A stretch of DNA of 64,000 nucleotides from Halichondria panicea (GCF_963675165.1 NC_087392.1:5649442-5713441), one strand, 5' to 3'; positions 1 through 11,040 are shown, counted from the stretch's first letter. Notes: generated by a model not told the origin, from the sequence alone. Made by a program: numbers and translations.

Positions 1-3000
1 CACCAGCTGTACGAGCAGATCAACGGAGTATTGGTACCTTCAGCCACGTTTCAGTTGGTGGCTGGCGACAATCACTTAGAGCTAAATCTCATCCGGAGAG
101 TAGACAGAGAAGTACGCAGTGAATACCACATTGTTTTGCTCGCAAATGATTTCGGTGATCCACAACTCACGTCAAGAAGCGAGGTACTACTCACAGTGGA
201 GGACTTGAACGATAATTCTCCGATAATCAACCGAAACAACTTACAGAATGTGTATGAGATTGACGAGGAGCCTAACATAAACACAGAGATTGTTAGTATT
301 CAAGCCACTGATGCGGACGATGTTGCTACTGGCAACGGTAGAGTCACATACCACCTGCCCACCTCCTCCCAAGCCTACCCTCATCAGCACTTGTTTGAAA
401 TTGAAACCGAAACTGGAAATCTGATTGTAGCTGGGAGATTGGATCGTGAAATGCAACAAGATATATCTGTACTGGTTGTAGCATCTGATAATCCCACAAA
501 CAGCCGAGACACTGCACGCACTGACATGGTTACTATCAATATCACCCTCAGAGATGTGAATGATAACACGCCAGTCATTCATTTTCCACAAGGAGTATTC
601 GAAGTCAGTGAAAATTTCTCAATCAATACCAAATTATTTACAGTTGACGCTACTGATATTGACACACTCAGGTACGCCACTCTCGTGTATGGCTTCATGG
701 TAACCCCCGACGATAATCGATTTCAATTCTTCGAAGATTCTTTTAGTGTGTTTTTGGGTGCTGTTCCACTTGATTACGAAACCACACCCATGTACACCGT
801 TGTGATCAGCGTAAGTGATGGAGAGTTGACAACTCAAGAGATGCTCAATATTTCAGTTACAAACACCAACGACGAGAACCCTATATTTGATCTAATGTCC
901 CAAAACGTTGTGGTAAACATCAGAGAAGGAAATCAAATGGTCGGATATCATGTGACCACAATCAACGTCACAGATCCAGACGGTATGAACAACAATATAA
1001 GATTATCGATAGCTTCCGGAAATGAGAGAGGACACTTTGCAATTGACGAGATTTCGGGAGAAATTAGAACGACCAGATCACTTGACAAAGAAGAAGTTGC
1101 CAACTACACACTAGCTGTGCGTGCATTCGATGGTGTACTGTTCACCAACCAAGACGCGTTCGTTTCCATCAATGTTCTGGACATCAACGATAATGAACCA
1201 GTTTTTATCGGTGCTCCCTATCATTTCCAAGTCAACGAAGAGAACTCGATGGGCACTATTGTCAGGGGAAGTTTCCAGCAGGAAATAAAAGCAAACGATT
1301 TGGACACGGGGGAAAATGGTCGAATAACGTTCGATATTACCGGAGCAGAGCCAACTGTAGCTGGAGACTGGTTTTTGATAGATGAAATGTCTGGCAGAAT
1401 CACGACTAAAACGGTAATAGACAGAGAGAGCGATGATTTGGGAGAAAGCGGAACTGTTCAATTGATTGTACGCGCCAGTAATCCCAGCATCGAAGGTGCT
1501 AGTGTGCTGAGCAGTCTTGCTGACGTGACAATTACAATTAGAGATATTTCTGACCAGAGTCCCGTATTTGCTGAAGACTCCATCACCATCTCCTTGCCAG
1601 AAAATCTTGCGACAGGAACACGTTTCTTAACTGTACATGCGGTTGATCTCGATCTCGATCCTTACAATCAGACACGATATTCAATTATTGCTTTAAACCC
1701 CAGTCTGAGGATTACTGAACGCTTTGACATTGATGAAACCACGGGTGCTATCACACTGACTGGCACGCTGGATCATGAGACAAATCAAGAAGAGAGGTTC
1801 ATAGTGAGAGCTACAGACGGGTTTGTATCGATTAATTTCGATGAGCAAACAATCATAATTAATGTGACTGATGCACAAGATCCGTGTCTAAGACTGAAAG
1901 ATTTCAATCCAGCCATCAATTTGCCCGAGCATTCTCCACTCAACACTCTTATTCTGGCGTTTGAGGCCACAAATCTTGAAGGAAATACGGTTTCAACTGT
2001 TGTCTATAATCTCAAAAATGCTGACGGTACACAATCGACAAAATTTGCCATCAGTGAAGATTTCAATCACGTAGCTAATATCCACACAACGACAATGAAC
2101 ATTGATAGAGAAGCTCTGATTGGTCAAGGCAATACGCCAGCAGTGTACACACTCAATATCACAGCTCATGATACAGTGTCCTCTTTAGAATGCTTGACAA
2201 TCAGTAGCCTCCTCACGGTCACAATCACTGATATAAACGATAACGCACCAACTTTCACGCCAGATACGTATAATTTTAGTATCACTGAAAACAGTCCACA
2301 AAACACTCTAGCAGGGCGTGTGGTTGCCAGGGACATTGACGAAGGTGCTAACAGTGACATCACATTCTCTATTGTGGATGCAAACATTCCTTTCATGGTA
2401 ACTGGAAATGGAGAGATAAGATCTACAACTAATCAATTGAACCGTGACCCCCCAGAGGGTACAGCTGTGTACACGTTCACTGTACGAGCACAAGACAATG
2501 GAAACGTTCCAAAATCATCATCTGCAAGTGTGAGTATTTATCTGGCAGACGAAAATGACAATACTCCAGTTTTCAATCGAAACCAGAACAGAACTTTTTA
2601 TATCCCAGAAGATTACTCAGTCAATACAAAAATAGCCACCATATCCGTGAGCGATAGTGATGCTGGTGTGTTTGGGAGTGTGAGCATCGAAGTCAACCAA
2701 GGTAGTAGCATCGACCAACATTTCCAACTATTCTCAAATGGTGATATATTTTTGAGGCTGCCACTTGATAGAGAAACTAGAAGTCAATATTCATTCGATG
2801 TTCGAGCGCGTGACGGTGGTGGACGGTCGGACACAGCTGTCATTAATATCGTAGTGACAGATGTGAATGACAATAGACCTGTATTTGGACTCGATCCCGT
2901 TCGGAAAACCATACGAGAAGATGCAACAATAGGTGATGGTAATATCATATTCACTGTAACAGCCACGGATGCCGATGAGGGCCCGAATGCAGACGTCAAG

Positions 3001-6000
3001 TTTGAACTGGCGGATGCTTCTCTAAAACACATATTTTGTAATCTACAGAATACTGGACAGTTCTTCATTTGTCCGATATCTCAGAGCAGTGAATGTACAG
3101 ACCCTGTCGATGATGTCCAACTTCCGGCAATAGACTTTGAAAGAGACGACAGTTACCAGCTCACCATTCTGGCGTATGAAGAAGCTGGCCCGAGGCATTT
3201 TACATCAAAAACAATCACCGTTGAAATCGAGGATGTTAACGAATATGGTCCGCGTTTCGATAGTACCATTGTGAGTGTTGTAGTTGGTGAAGAGTTGGAC
3301 ATTGGAGCAGAGGTGCTGAGAATCAGGGCCTACGATATGGACAGCTTGAACGATCCAATGAAACTCACGTACACGGTCATGGAGAACGGACAAACATCGG
3401 TCAATTTCGGGTACCAAAGTGGTGCCATAGTAACAAGTACGAGGCTCGACTTCAACAGCAGAGATCGCTATGTGCTCAATCTGAGAGCACAAGAACTCAT
3501 AGATGAAACCAAGCACTCCAATGTCATGGTAATCGTCTATGTCCGAAACGTGAATGACAGACAACCCGTGTTTGATACAACCCGGTACTTGACCTCTGCT
3601 GAGATACTAGAGTCCATTGATGTCGATACTGTAGTGCTGACAGTGCAAGCTAACGATGCTGACAATGCAACACACGATGCAGTGTATTATGAGATTGTGG
3701 ACGGAAATATTGAAGATGCTTTCACTATTGATAGTCAAACTGGAGATATCATTGTTGCCTCACACCTAGACTATGATAGCGTGCAATCGTACACTTTGTC
3801 CGTTGTTGCCAAGGATACCGGCGAACCACAGCTGACGTCCACCGCACTTGAACTCAGTATAACCATCATAAATGTGAACGATGAATCTCCAGTGTTCACT
3901 CAAAGTTTGTACGAATTTGCCTTCATTGAAAACAGCCCTGTTGGTACCAGCATTGGAGCAGTGGACGCTCCAGACAGAGATCTGGGGGAGTTTGGAACAA
4001 TCACTTACACTCTTGATGGGCAGGATGGATATTTCGATGTTGACAGCTCAACTGGAGATGTGGTATCACTGGTAGAGATTGATAGAGAAATGACTGCATT
4101 TCAAACTAGGACCTTCCGAGTAATGGCCTCTGATGGAGGACAACCTGCTGTTACCCAGGTAATCGTGACTATCGTTGATGCGGATGATAATTCTCCATTG
4201 TTCTCACGATACCAATATATCCTCTACGGCACGGCAACCTTGACACCAGGTGTTGCATTCTTCAATCTGGCGAGTGAAGTTACAGATCAAGACACTGGAG
4301 ATAATGCAGCGTTTAGGTTTGAGATTGCCTCTCAGATAACAGGAGATTTGTTAGCTGTGTCCCCCAGTGGTGATGTAACGCTACGAGCAACCCTACCTCC
4401 GTCCCCCCTACCACTGTACGAGGCAGAAGTGACCGTATACAGCACTATGAGCACCTCCCTGTTTGATACTACCTTCATTAGATTGGCCATCGAAGGTGAT
4501 AACGATCATCATCCAAGCTTTACCCAGCACCAAGGCTACACCACTGAAGTGAGCGAAGATACACTGATTAATGTTCCCATTTTCGATTTTACTGGACTTG
4601 CAAACGACCCGGACATGGGGGATAATGGTGAACTCACATTCCAATTCCAAGAACAATATCCGCTGTTCGCAATCGAACCAACTAACGGAATTATCACTCT
4701 TGCAATGTCGCTTGATTTCGAGCAAGATAAGACACACACGCTAAGAGTAGCAGCTGTTGATCGAACCCCCGGCATTAGCAGAACAGCAGAAACTTTACTA
4801 ACGGTAACTGTGCTCAGTGCTAACGATGAAATACCCGTATTTGAAGACCTACCGACACGACTCGTCCTCTCTTCCACTCCTAGAGCTGATATCGATCTGT
4901 TCACGGTAACCGCAAGAGATGGCGACGAAGGACAAGATGGTGTAGTGAGATATCAAATCCTCACTAGTGATGGCACCACATCAGTGCACTGCACAATAGA
5001 CCAAGAGCTTGGAGTGGTTCGGAGCAAAGGCCCGATCCCTGCTGGTACCTCTGTGGATCTGCGTGTGACAGCGTATGATCTTGGCTCTACTGCTCAGACA
5101 GTGGACGCCCTCATTGAAGTGGTGTTTCAAGATCCCAATCCTGCTCCAGTATTTGCTGGAATAGCAATGACACCACACACTATTGAGGTGGAGGAAAACC
5201 ATGGCGTTGGTGGTACAGTCTACACATTCGTCACTCAGTCACATAGCTCACTATTCAGAATAGTGTACACGGATGCGCCCGAGGGACTGTTCGCTATTTC
5301 AAAATCACAAGGAGTGCTACATCTTCAAGGAGAACTCGATTACCTTGACAGAAGCACTTACATATTGTATGTTGAAGCGTATATCGAAGACAGTACAGAT
5401 TTGAATAATATCATTCGAAACTCAGCATATCTCGAAGTGATTATAAATGTGATTGACGTGAATGATAAGGATCCAGTGTTTGTGAGGGCAACGGAGATCG
5501 TTGAACTTAATGAAGATGCTGATATTGGCACGTCTGTGTTCACAGCACGAGCCTTTGATGATGACTCGGGAATTTTCGGCCAATTGAACTACGAGATCAG
5601 CAATGGAAATTTTGACAGAGCGTTTGCAATTAATCGCACCAGTGGTGAAGTTACGCTGGACAGAGCACTGGACCGCGAAGTTTACAGCTCATATGATCTT
5701 GTAATCAGAGCATTCGATTTGAGCAGCCAGCCTAACTTTGGAGCAATGATACTGCACATCGAAGTTGGCGATGTTAATGACAATCCTCCCAGTTTTATTC
5801 GTGAGGGAAACTACTCTATTGGAGTGTATGAATACCCGCACACACAGAGCGGGTCAAGGATCATCCGTGTGTCAGCTGTGGACCCAGACACCGGACCCCC
5901 ACTGAGGTATGAGTTGTTTATGGAGGAGGCAAGTCTTCGTGGAGAAGTGATTCCCAACCCTCCTCAGACTAACTTTAAGATTAACATTGACACAGGTATG

Positions 6001-9000
6001 GTATCTCTAAGCAGCTCTACTCAACTAGACTATGAAACGCTCGACTACTACCTCTTGCGTGTGGAAGCTTCAGACTCTGAATCTATTACATCAACATACC
6101 TTACGATCAATGTCATGGACGTCAATGAGAATGCACCAGAAATAACAGTACCTGAAAATATTGAAATATGGGAGCAGCAACCGATCAACTCGCTTGTCAC
6201 ACGGATATCTAGTACGGATGAGGACCTAGGTCTCAATGGAGTCGTAACTTATTCCCTTGTTACATCTCCGGAAGACGAAGGGAATTTTGTGATTGATCCT
6301 CACACTGGTGTGATTAGGAATAAGAGAGTGATGGTTGCTACTAGACGAACAAATCTCCATACTCTGACCGTGAACGCTGTCGATCAGGGAAATCCCCCAT
6401 TCGTTACATCTACAACTTTCAGTTTCCGTTCGTATGATATTAACGATAATCCTCCCGTGTTCAACACCGAGTCCTATGTGTTTGGAATATCAGTGAATGC
6501 TAATGCTAATGATGCAGTCGGTCATTTCAGTGCAAGTGATGCAGATTTTGCCGAAAACTCGGGTATACAATTCAATATTCCTCATTATTATAGCGAAGCT
6601 AACGGTCTGTTTCAAATAGTGAGAGAATCTGGCAGTAACGAAGCTAGCCTGATCCTTAGGAACACTGCAGGTACCTCCTGGAACCTGCAGGCTCAGAACT
6701 ACACCTTCCGCTTAGAAGCCTCCAATGCTTCTCCAGCTCCTTCCTGTGCTCATCACTACCTGGCTGCCTACGCTTATATCACTGTTGTAGTTTACCCGGA
6801 ATGCCCTACCTTTGAATATAATGACTACAGCCTCGAGGTGTCTGAAGATGCAACGGTTTTGCCTGATGAACGTTTGACAGCAACGAGCCTTGTTGGTAGA
6901 CCAGTCGAGTACTTTATCAATGAAACTATGGATACACCGTTCACTGTAGAGAGGGGCACAGGGCGATTGATGCTAGTCAGTGCTCTAGACAGAGAAACTA
7001 AGTCAGAGTATGTATTTCGCGTGGTTGCTACAGACAGTATTTTGCAGCCTATAACATGTTCTGTTACAGTCCGTGTGACCGTAACGGATGTTAATGACAA
7101 TAGTCCAGTATTTTCCTCCAATGTCTACAGTTTCTCTGTCATGGAAAACACTCGAGCGGAGAGCTCAATCGGTCAAATCAGAGCTACAGATGATGATGTG
7201 GGGGAGAATAGCATTCTACAGTATGAATTGTTGTATGACCAACTGGCAGCTCTTCCTTTTAGGATCGAAAGAGATAGCGGAGAAATATTCACCAGTGGAG
7301 AACTAGACGCTGAAACCATTGATGAGTATGCTTTTACAGTAGTAGTTACAGACAGTGGAAGCACACGACTCTCCAGTACTGCCGCGATAACTGTTACCAT
7401 TGGAGATGTAAATGAAGGAGCACCAACTTTCTCAGTAACTAAGTTCGAATTTAATCCGATTGGTCCAAATAGTTTACCAGGTGATGTCATTGCTCAAGTG
7501 ACAGCTGAAGACTTTGACAAGAGCTCTCAACTTATCTTCAGTTTTGTAAACGATCTACCCAAAATGTACTTCGGAATCAACAGTAGAAATGGAGAGATAA
7601 TATTGAATGTGAGCTCAACTGCAGACAATTCTCCGTCCGTCAAAAGAAGCATTCACAAGAGACAAGCTGAAAGTGAAGATTCTGAATATTTCACCGTGCC
7701 GACAGAAGTTGAAGTTAGCGATGGAATGAATTCAGCAAGAACTTCGTTTGATCTAAATCTCCACAATTCATTCAAAATATCCACCACTACCGATCCCACT
7801 GGCAACAGTCTCATCATCATAGTCGTGGTTGTTGCTTCAGTGGTTGCAGTGATGATCATATTCTTCTTGCTGCTGTGTGTCGCTTGTGTGTGCAGGTATA
7901 GAAGAACCTCAAAGAAAGTACAAATAAAAGATTCGGCCCCTCCTAATAACATGGAGCTGGGAGAGAGGTTCCAGAGTAGGCACAGTCAAGGATCAAGATC
8001 TTCAACTCCCGGTCAACTTAAACTACAGTCTACAAAGATGTACCCACTCGGGCATGCACTGCGTCATTCGTCTGGTAGCAGAAGCAATTCCTCTGAACAG
8101 AGCTACTCTAATTATGCAGATGACGAATTGGACAGTAATAACGAAATGATGGCAAGATCGGCGTACAATTCCCCAGGCCTCCAGAAAAGACCACCGAATA
8201 ATTCATCACATGCAAGGAGCACATCTGACCTAGCTAGTAGCATCGGCACCGACATGCTGGGCAGCCAACAACTACCTCATCCTAAGGCTAAGATTGCAGC
8301 CATCTACGCTGCTCATCACGGCTTGCTCAACAATCATGGCTCGCGGGAGAGTATCCATAGTAACCACACGTTTGCATCTGAAGGTGGAGGTGAGGCAGAC
8401 GCAGAAGCTGACATCGATAACATGCTTTATCGGAAGTATGATTTTGATGACGATGATGAGGATTTGGATGATGAAACAACCATCCCTGACGGTGACAGCA
8501 GTTATATGGGCAACAACCAAACTCTGAATAACTCAGTGGGTAACTTGAATGTGCCTCCAGTTGAAGAAGACATTCCCCATTACGGTGGATACAGCCAGCC
8601 GGGTATGGGAGAATGGGTCCCCAGAGCCACACCCATGGATCACGCTATCAATGAACTGAGCGAGATGGCTAGCTATTCGAGCAGTCAAGAGCACCACGCA
8701 CCAGTGCCTAGATACATGGAGCACTCACAGCCTGTGTCTATGTACGGTGGTGCATCCAGCCAAGGGTCACATATATCACTACTCCCACATCGCCATCGGC
8801 AACAACAGCAGCACCCCCCACCCAGACATTATGACCTTCCACCTCAGATGGGGCAACCCATGCAACACGAGTACGATTATTACGGCCCACCCCCTCCACC
8901 GCAAGAACCACTGAGGCATCACGTGCGAACTCAACCAAGATACAGCTCTGCCAGTGCACTGCAAGATCAATATCACATGGTAGCCCCGAGGGATTATACA

Positions 9001-9303
9001 CCCAGAGGCAATCGCCGTGTTGATCCTCGCATGAACCAGCCTCGAGGGCATCACATGATGCTCTCACAAGACGTACCCCCCACTTATCTACAGCAGGGTC
9101 ACTACATACCACGCGGTGTGAGCATACAGACCCCCTCATCAGACACACCCACTGACGGCACTGTTACCCCCCATCGAGCTATGACACAAGAGTACGACCA
9201 TCAGGAATATATGTCATCATCGTCCACCTCTCTGGGTAGTACCAACCTGAGCGGTACTACTAGTAGCATTGGAGCCAGCGTCAGTCAGAGGATATACAAA
9301 TAA
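1..9303 (+). CDS. Giant transmembrane cadherin, single exon, 5' end outside window
   Basis: The frame is open from the first base to TAA at 9301-9303, giving 3100 codons with no intron. The N-terminus and signal peptide lie outside the window. I count about 24 extracellular cadherin repeats from their calcium-binding linkers (DLNDN, DVNDN, DINDN, DANDN-like variants, each followed by xPxF) and strand motifs such as DRE and DxD. No EGF, laminin-G or other domain is seen between repeats. A dibasic KRSIHKRQ near codons 2548-2555 could be a convertase site. A single hydrophobic segment (about codons 2604-2632, IIIVVVVASVVAV...) is followed by a basic stop-transfer and a tail of about 465 residues. 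The tail is rich in Ser, Asn, His and Pro, with an acidic run (DFDDDDEDLDDE) and a PPPPP stretch. No clear beta-catenin site is seen. Cadherin repeats mediate calcium-dependent cell adhesion. The EGF-free array resembles Dachsous or FAT-like cadherins, but orthology cannot be fixed here. Confidence 0.93.
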   Translation, partial: HQLYEQINGVLVPSATFQLVAGDNHLELNLIRRVDREVRSEYHIVLLANDFGDPQLTSRSEVLLTVEDLNDNSPIINRNNLQNVYEIDEEPNINTEIVSIQATDADDVATGNGRVTYHLPTSSQAYPHQHLFEIETETGNLIVAGRLDREMQQDISVLVVASDNPTNSRDTARTDMVTINITLRDVNDNTPVIHFPQGVFEVSENFSINTKLFTVDATDIDTLRYATLVYGFMVTPDDNRFQFFEDSFSVFLGAVPLDYETTPMYTVVISVSDGELTTQEMLNISVTNTNDENPIFDLMSQNVVVNIREGNQMVGYHVTTINVTDPDGMNNNIRLSIASGNERGHFAIDEISGEIRTTRSLDKEEVANYTLAVRAFDGVLFTNQDAFVSINVLDINDNEPVFIGAPYHFQVNEENSMGTIVRGSFQQEIKANDLDTGENGRITFDITGAEPTVAGDWFLIDEMSGRITTKTVIDRESDDLGESGTVQLIVRASNPSIEGASVLSSLADVTITIRDISDQSPVFAEDSITISLPENLATGTRFLTVHAVDLDLDPYNQTRYSIIALNPSLRITERFDIDETTGAITLTGTLDHETNQEERFIVRATDGFVSINFDEQTIIINVTDAQDPCLRLKDFNPAINLPEHSPLNTLILAFEATNLEGNTVSTVVYNLKNADGTQSTKFAISEDFNHVANIHTTTMNIDREALIGQGNTPAVYTLNITAHDTVSSLECLTISSLLTVTITDINDNAPTFTPDTYNFSITENSPQNTLAGRVVARDIDEGANSDITFSIVDANIPFMVTGNGEIRSTTNQLNRDPPEGTAVYTFTVRAQDNGNVPKSSSASVSIYLADENDNTPVFNRNQNRTFYIPEDYSVNTKIATISVSDSDAGVFGSVSIEVNQGSSIDQHFQLFSNGDIFLRLPLDRETRSQYSFDVRARDGGGRSDTAVINIVVTDVNDNRPVFGLDPVRKTIREDATIGDGNIIFTVTATDADEGPNADVKFELADASLKHIFCNLQNTGQFFICPISQSSECTDPVDDVQLPAIDFERDDSYQLTILAYEEAGPRHFTSKTITVEIEDVNEYGPRFDSTIVSVVVGEELDIGAEVLRIRAYDMDSLNDPMKLTYTVMENGQTSVNFGYQSGAIVTSTRLDFNSRDRYVLNLRAQELIDETKHSNVMVIVYVRNVNDRQPVFDTTRYLTSAEILESIDVDTVVLTVQANDADNATHDAVYYEIVDGNIEDAFTIDSQTGDIIVASHLDYDSVQSYTLSVVAKDTGEPQLTSTALELSITIINVNDESPVFTQSLYEFAFIENSPVGTSIGAVDAPDRDLGEFGTITYTLDGQDGYFDVDSSTGDVVSLVEIDREMTAFQTRTFRVMASDGGQPAVTQVIVTIVDADDNSPLFSRYQYILYGTATLTPGVAFFNLASEVTDQDTGDNAAFRFEIASQITGDLLAVSPSGDVTLRATLPPSPLPLYEAEVTVYSTMSTSLFDTTFIRLAIEGDNDHHPSFTQHQGYTTEVSEDTLINVPIFDFTGLANDPDMGDNGELTFQFQEQYPLFAIEPTNGIITLAMSLDFEQDKTHTLRVAAVDRTPGISRTAETLLTVTVLSANDEIPVFEDLPTRLVLSSTPRADIDLFTVTARDGDEGQDGVVRYQILTSDGTTSVHCTIDQELGVVRSKGPIPAGTSVDLRVTAYDLGSTAQTVDALIEVVFQDPNPAPVFAGIAMTPHTIEVEENHGVGGTVYTFVTQSHSSLFRIVYTDAPEGLFAISKSQGVLHLQGELDYLDRSTYILYVEAYIEDSTDLNNIIRNSAYLEVIINVIDVNDKDPVFVRATEIVELNEDADIGTSVFTARAFDDDSGIFGQLNYEISNGNFDRAFAINRTSGEVTLDRALDREVYSSYDLVIRAFDLSSQPNFGAMILHIEVGDVNDNPPSFIREGNYSIGVYEYPHTQSGSRIIRVSAVDPDTGPPLRYELFMEEASLRGEVIPNPPQTNFKINIDTGMVSLSSSTQLDYETLDYYLLRVEASDSESITSTYLTINVMDVNENAPEITVPENIEIWEQQPINSLVTRISSTDEDLGLNGVVTYSLVTSPEDEGNFVIDPHTGVIRNKRVMVATRRTNLHTLTVNAVDQGNPPFVTSTTFSFRSYDINDNPPVFNTESYVFGISVNANANDAVGHFSASDADFAENSGIQFNIPHYYSEANGLFQIVRESGSNEASLILRNTAGTSWNLQAQNYTFRLEASNASPAPSCAHHYLAAYAYITVVVYPECPTFEYNDYSLEVSEDATVLPDERLTATSLVGRPVEYFINETMDTPFTVERGTGRLMLVSALDRETKSEYVFRVVATDSILQPITCSVTVRVTVTDVNDNSPVFSSNVYSFSVMENTRAESSIGQIRATDDDVGENSILQYELLYDQLAALPFRIERDSGEIFTSGELDAETIDEYAFTVVVTDSGSTRLSSTAAITVTIGDVNEGAPTFSVTKFEFNPIGPNSLPGDVIAQVTAEDFDKSSQLIFSFVNDLPKMYFGINSRNGEIILNVSSTADNSPSVKRSIHKRQAESEDSEYFTVPTEVEVSDGMNSARTSFDLNLHNSFKISTTTDPTGNSLIIIVVVVASVVAVMIIFFLLLCVACVCRYRRTSKKVQIKDSAPPNNMELGERFQSRHSQGSRSSTPGQLKLQSTKMYPLGHALRHSSGSRSNSSEQSYSNYADDELDSNNEMMARSAYNSPGLQKRPPNNSSHARSTSDLASSIGTDMLGSQQLPHPKAKIAAIYAAHHGLLNNHGSRESIHSNHTFASEGGGEADAEADIDNMLYRKYDFDDDDEDLDDETTIPDGDSSYMGNNQTLNNSVGNLNVPPVEEDIPHYGGYSQPGMGEWVPRATPMDHAINELSEMASYSSSQEHHAPVPRYMEHSQPVSMYGGASSQGSHISLLPHRHRQQQQHPPPRHYDLPPQMGQPMQHEYDYYGPPPPPQEPLRHHVRTQPRYSSASALQDQYHMVAPRDYTPRGNRRVDPRMNQPRGHHMMLSQDVPPTYLQQGHYIPRGVSIQTPSSDTPTDGTVTPHRAMTQEYDHQEYMSSSSTSLGSTNLSGTTSSIGASVSQRIYK

Positions 9304-9308
9304 ACTAT

Positions 9309-9412
9309 GTGAGTATTTCCATGCATTATCGCACAGATAGTATTATACATAATACACCATTCATTTCATTCTTATAATTATACTGTTTAATGAAACTTCT
9401 CTTTTTGTGCAG
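9309..9412 (+). other. Probable intron in the 3' UTR of the cadherin gene
   Basis: Just after the stop codon there is a good donor (AT|GTGAGT) and, about 100 bases on, a pyrimidine-rich acceptor (CTTTTTGTGCAG). This suggests that the otherwise intronless coding exon is followed by a spliced 3' UTR. No clear AATAAA was found before the minisatellite at 9.84 kb. Confidence 0.5.
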
Positions 9413-9837
9413 GTTTCAGTACAGACAAACAAATGAACTCTTTACTTGAGAGACTTCACTACTCACTTCTTCTGTGTATTAATTGTGTGTGTGCCACGTT
9501 GTTTTTATGCCTTGTCTCAATATTACAGCAGCATTATTATAATCTGTATCTATAGCCAGTCATTCAGTTTGTCCTCACTATGTATGTAGCAATAAGTACA
9601 AGTCTCACTGCTGCAAATATTATAATAACAATTCAATTTTAATGTCAATGCCGCCAACCATTTAATTAGTACAAAAAACACATACACAGTGGTGAAGTGA
9701 AATACAGAACATGCTCACAAAAGCTAGCAATACATGTACACTACAACAGTCAAAGTAGTCTGACAAAGAGAGTTAATGTCCACGAGTTGCTATGGTTGCT
9801 TGTGTCCATCACTCAATCTGAGAGTGTGTGCATATAT

Positions 9838-10092
9838 GTGAGGGTGAGGGTCAACACATGATAATGTGAGGGAGGGTCAACACATGATAATGTGAGGGAG
9901 GGGGTCAACACATGATAATGTGAGGGGGAGGGTCAACACATGATAATGTGAGGGAGGGGGTCAACACATGATAATGTTGTGAGGGAGAGGGTCAACACAT
10001 GATAATGTGAAGGAGGGGGTCAACACATGATAATGTGAGGGGGAGGGTCAACACATGATAATGTGAGGGAGAGGGCCAACACATGATAATGA
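9838..10092. repeat. Minisatellite, unit about 26-29 bp
   Basis: About nine tandem copies of a unit with the core GGGTCAACACATGATAATGT separated by G/A-rich spacers of variable length (gagggaggg and variants). It lies in the intergenic or 3' UTR region after the cadherin. No coding potential is seen. Confidence 0.9.
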
Positions 10093-10285
10093 TATTGTAA
10101 CAGTAATGTACAATGTGCAGTCATAAATGTCATAAATGTCAGAGACTAATATTGTGAAGATTAAAGATTGTAAGCAAATAGCAGATCATGGATGTGGAAA
10201 GTTTGTTACCAAAAGAGTATATGGAAGTGGACGAATTCCATGCACGGTCTGAGATTTGCTATGGGAATTAAAGAGCTGACCACCT

Positions 10286-10345
10286 ACACACACACACAAG
10301 CCCCACTCATCATCAGAGCTGACCTCCACCCACTCCCTGGGGGCG

Positions 10346-10377
<32 letters not shown>

Positions 10378-10497
10378 AGCCCCACTTACCATCAGAGCTG
10401 ACCTCCACCCACTCCCTGGGGGCGTGTCTACACACACACACACACACACAAGCCCCACTCATCATCAGAGCTGACCTCCACCCACTCCCTGGGGGCG

Positions 10498-10542
<45 letters not shown>

Positions 10543-10597
10543 GCCCCACTCACCATCAGAGCTGACCTCCACCCACTCCCTGGGGGCATGTCTATAT
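10286..10597 (-). repeat. Compound repeat: exon end plus donor copied four times between (TG)n tracts
   Basis: The last ~45 bp of the small membrane protein's exon 2, with its donor, occurs at about 10541-10595 (the used copy) and again at about 10449-10503, 10377-10431 and 10298-10351. The copies are separated by (CA)n/(TG)n microsatellites. The donor reads GATG|GTGAGT, GATG|ATGAGT, GATG|GTAAGT and GATG|ATGAGT in the four copies, so two extra copies have lost the GT. Each exon-like copy is preceded by TG-rich sequence ending in TAG. Confidence 0.85.
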
Positions 10598-11040
10598 CGT
10601 GAGAGCAGCTTCTGTGTCCTCTTCTCTGAACCCTCCTCATAGTTGTGCGCTAGGTAACCCAGGAAGAACCCCACACCAGTGCACACCAGGTGCAGCTGGG
10701 GCTCTGTACCAAACACACGAACACATACAAGGGTTAGCTTTGATAAAAAAAGTAACGCCTATGTATAACAGCACCTTCGTCAGGAGTGCAGACCAATCAA
10801 ATCAACTACGGCTATGTTGTGATGGAGCTTACATTGCACCATTCAAACTAAAGGTGTGGATGCTCAAAACTAGTCTCCTAAAAGCGAAGGCCGGCTATGG
10901 TCTCCGTACCGTGTATTAAATAAAGTCAATTTTACTGAAACAGCTTACGTACTTCTCATCAGTGGATATTTTCTGACGGCATTAGAATAGACTGCAGTGA
11001 ATATTCCTCCCAGAGTGAAGAATGCCCAGGTCTTTATCAT
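10554..11040 (-). CDS. Small membrane protein, possibly NDUFC2-like (complex I); 3' end unresolved
   Basis: Two exons are supported on the minus strand: 11040-10953 (ATG, MIKTWAFFTLGGIFTAVYSN...) and 10703-10554, joined in phase 1 (donor GTACGTAAG, acceptor TTTGGTACAG). The product has an N-terminal hydrophobic helix, a basic link (RKYPLMRK), a second hydrophobic helix (LVCTGVGFFLGYLA), then a charged stretch ending HAPREWVEVSSD. The pattern (helix, R-rich link, QL...GFF.GY helix, then an HP-type C-terminal part) resembles complex I subunit NDUFC2/B14.5b, an inner-membrane accessory subunit. This is recognition by eye and weak. The final exon is unclear: acceptors near 10284 or 10264 give different short tails. 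The end of exon 2 is copied three more times downstream between TG microsatellites. The gene is head-to-head with AGA, with 121 bp between start codons. Confidence 0.45.

Noticed and set aside
1111-1461. Several 60-120 codon minus-strand frames across the cadherin exon
   Set aside because: Antisense shadows of a strongly supported coding exon; no start context or recognisable motif.
10188-10270. Short plus-strand frame starting ATGGATGTGGAAAG (MDVESLLPKEYMEV...)
   Set aside because: 27 codons, no clear downstream exon, and overlaps the possible last exon of the minus-strand gene. Not enough to call a gene.
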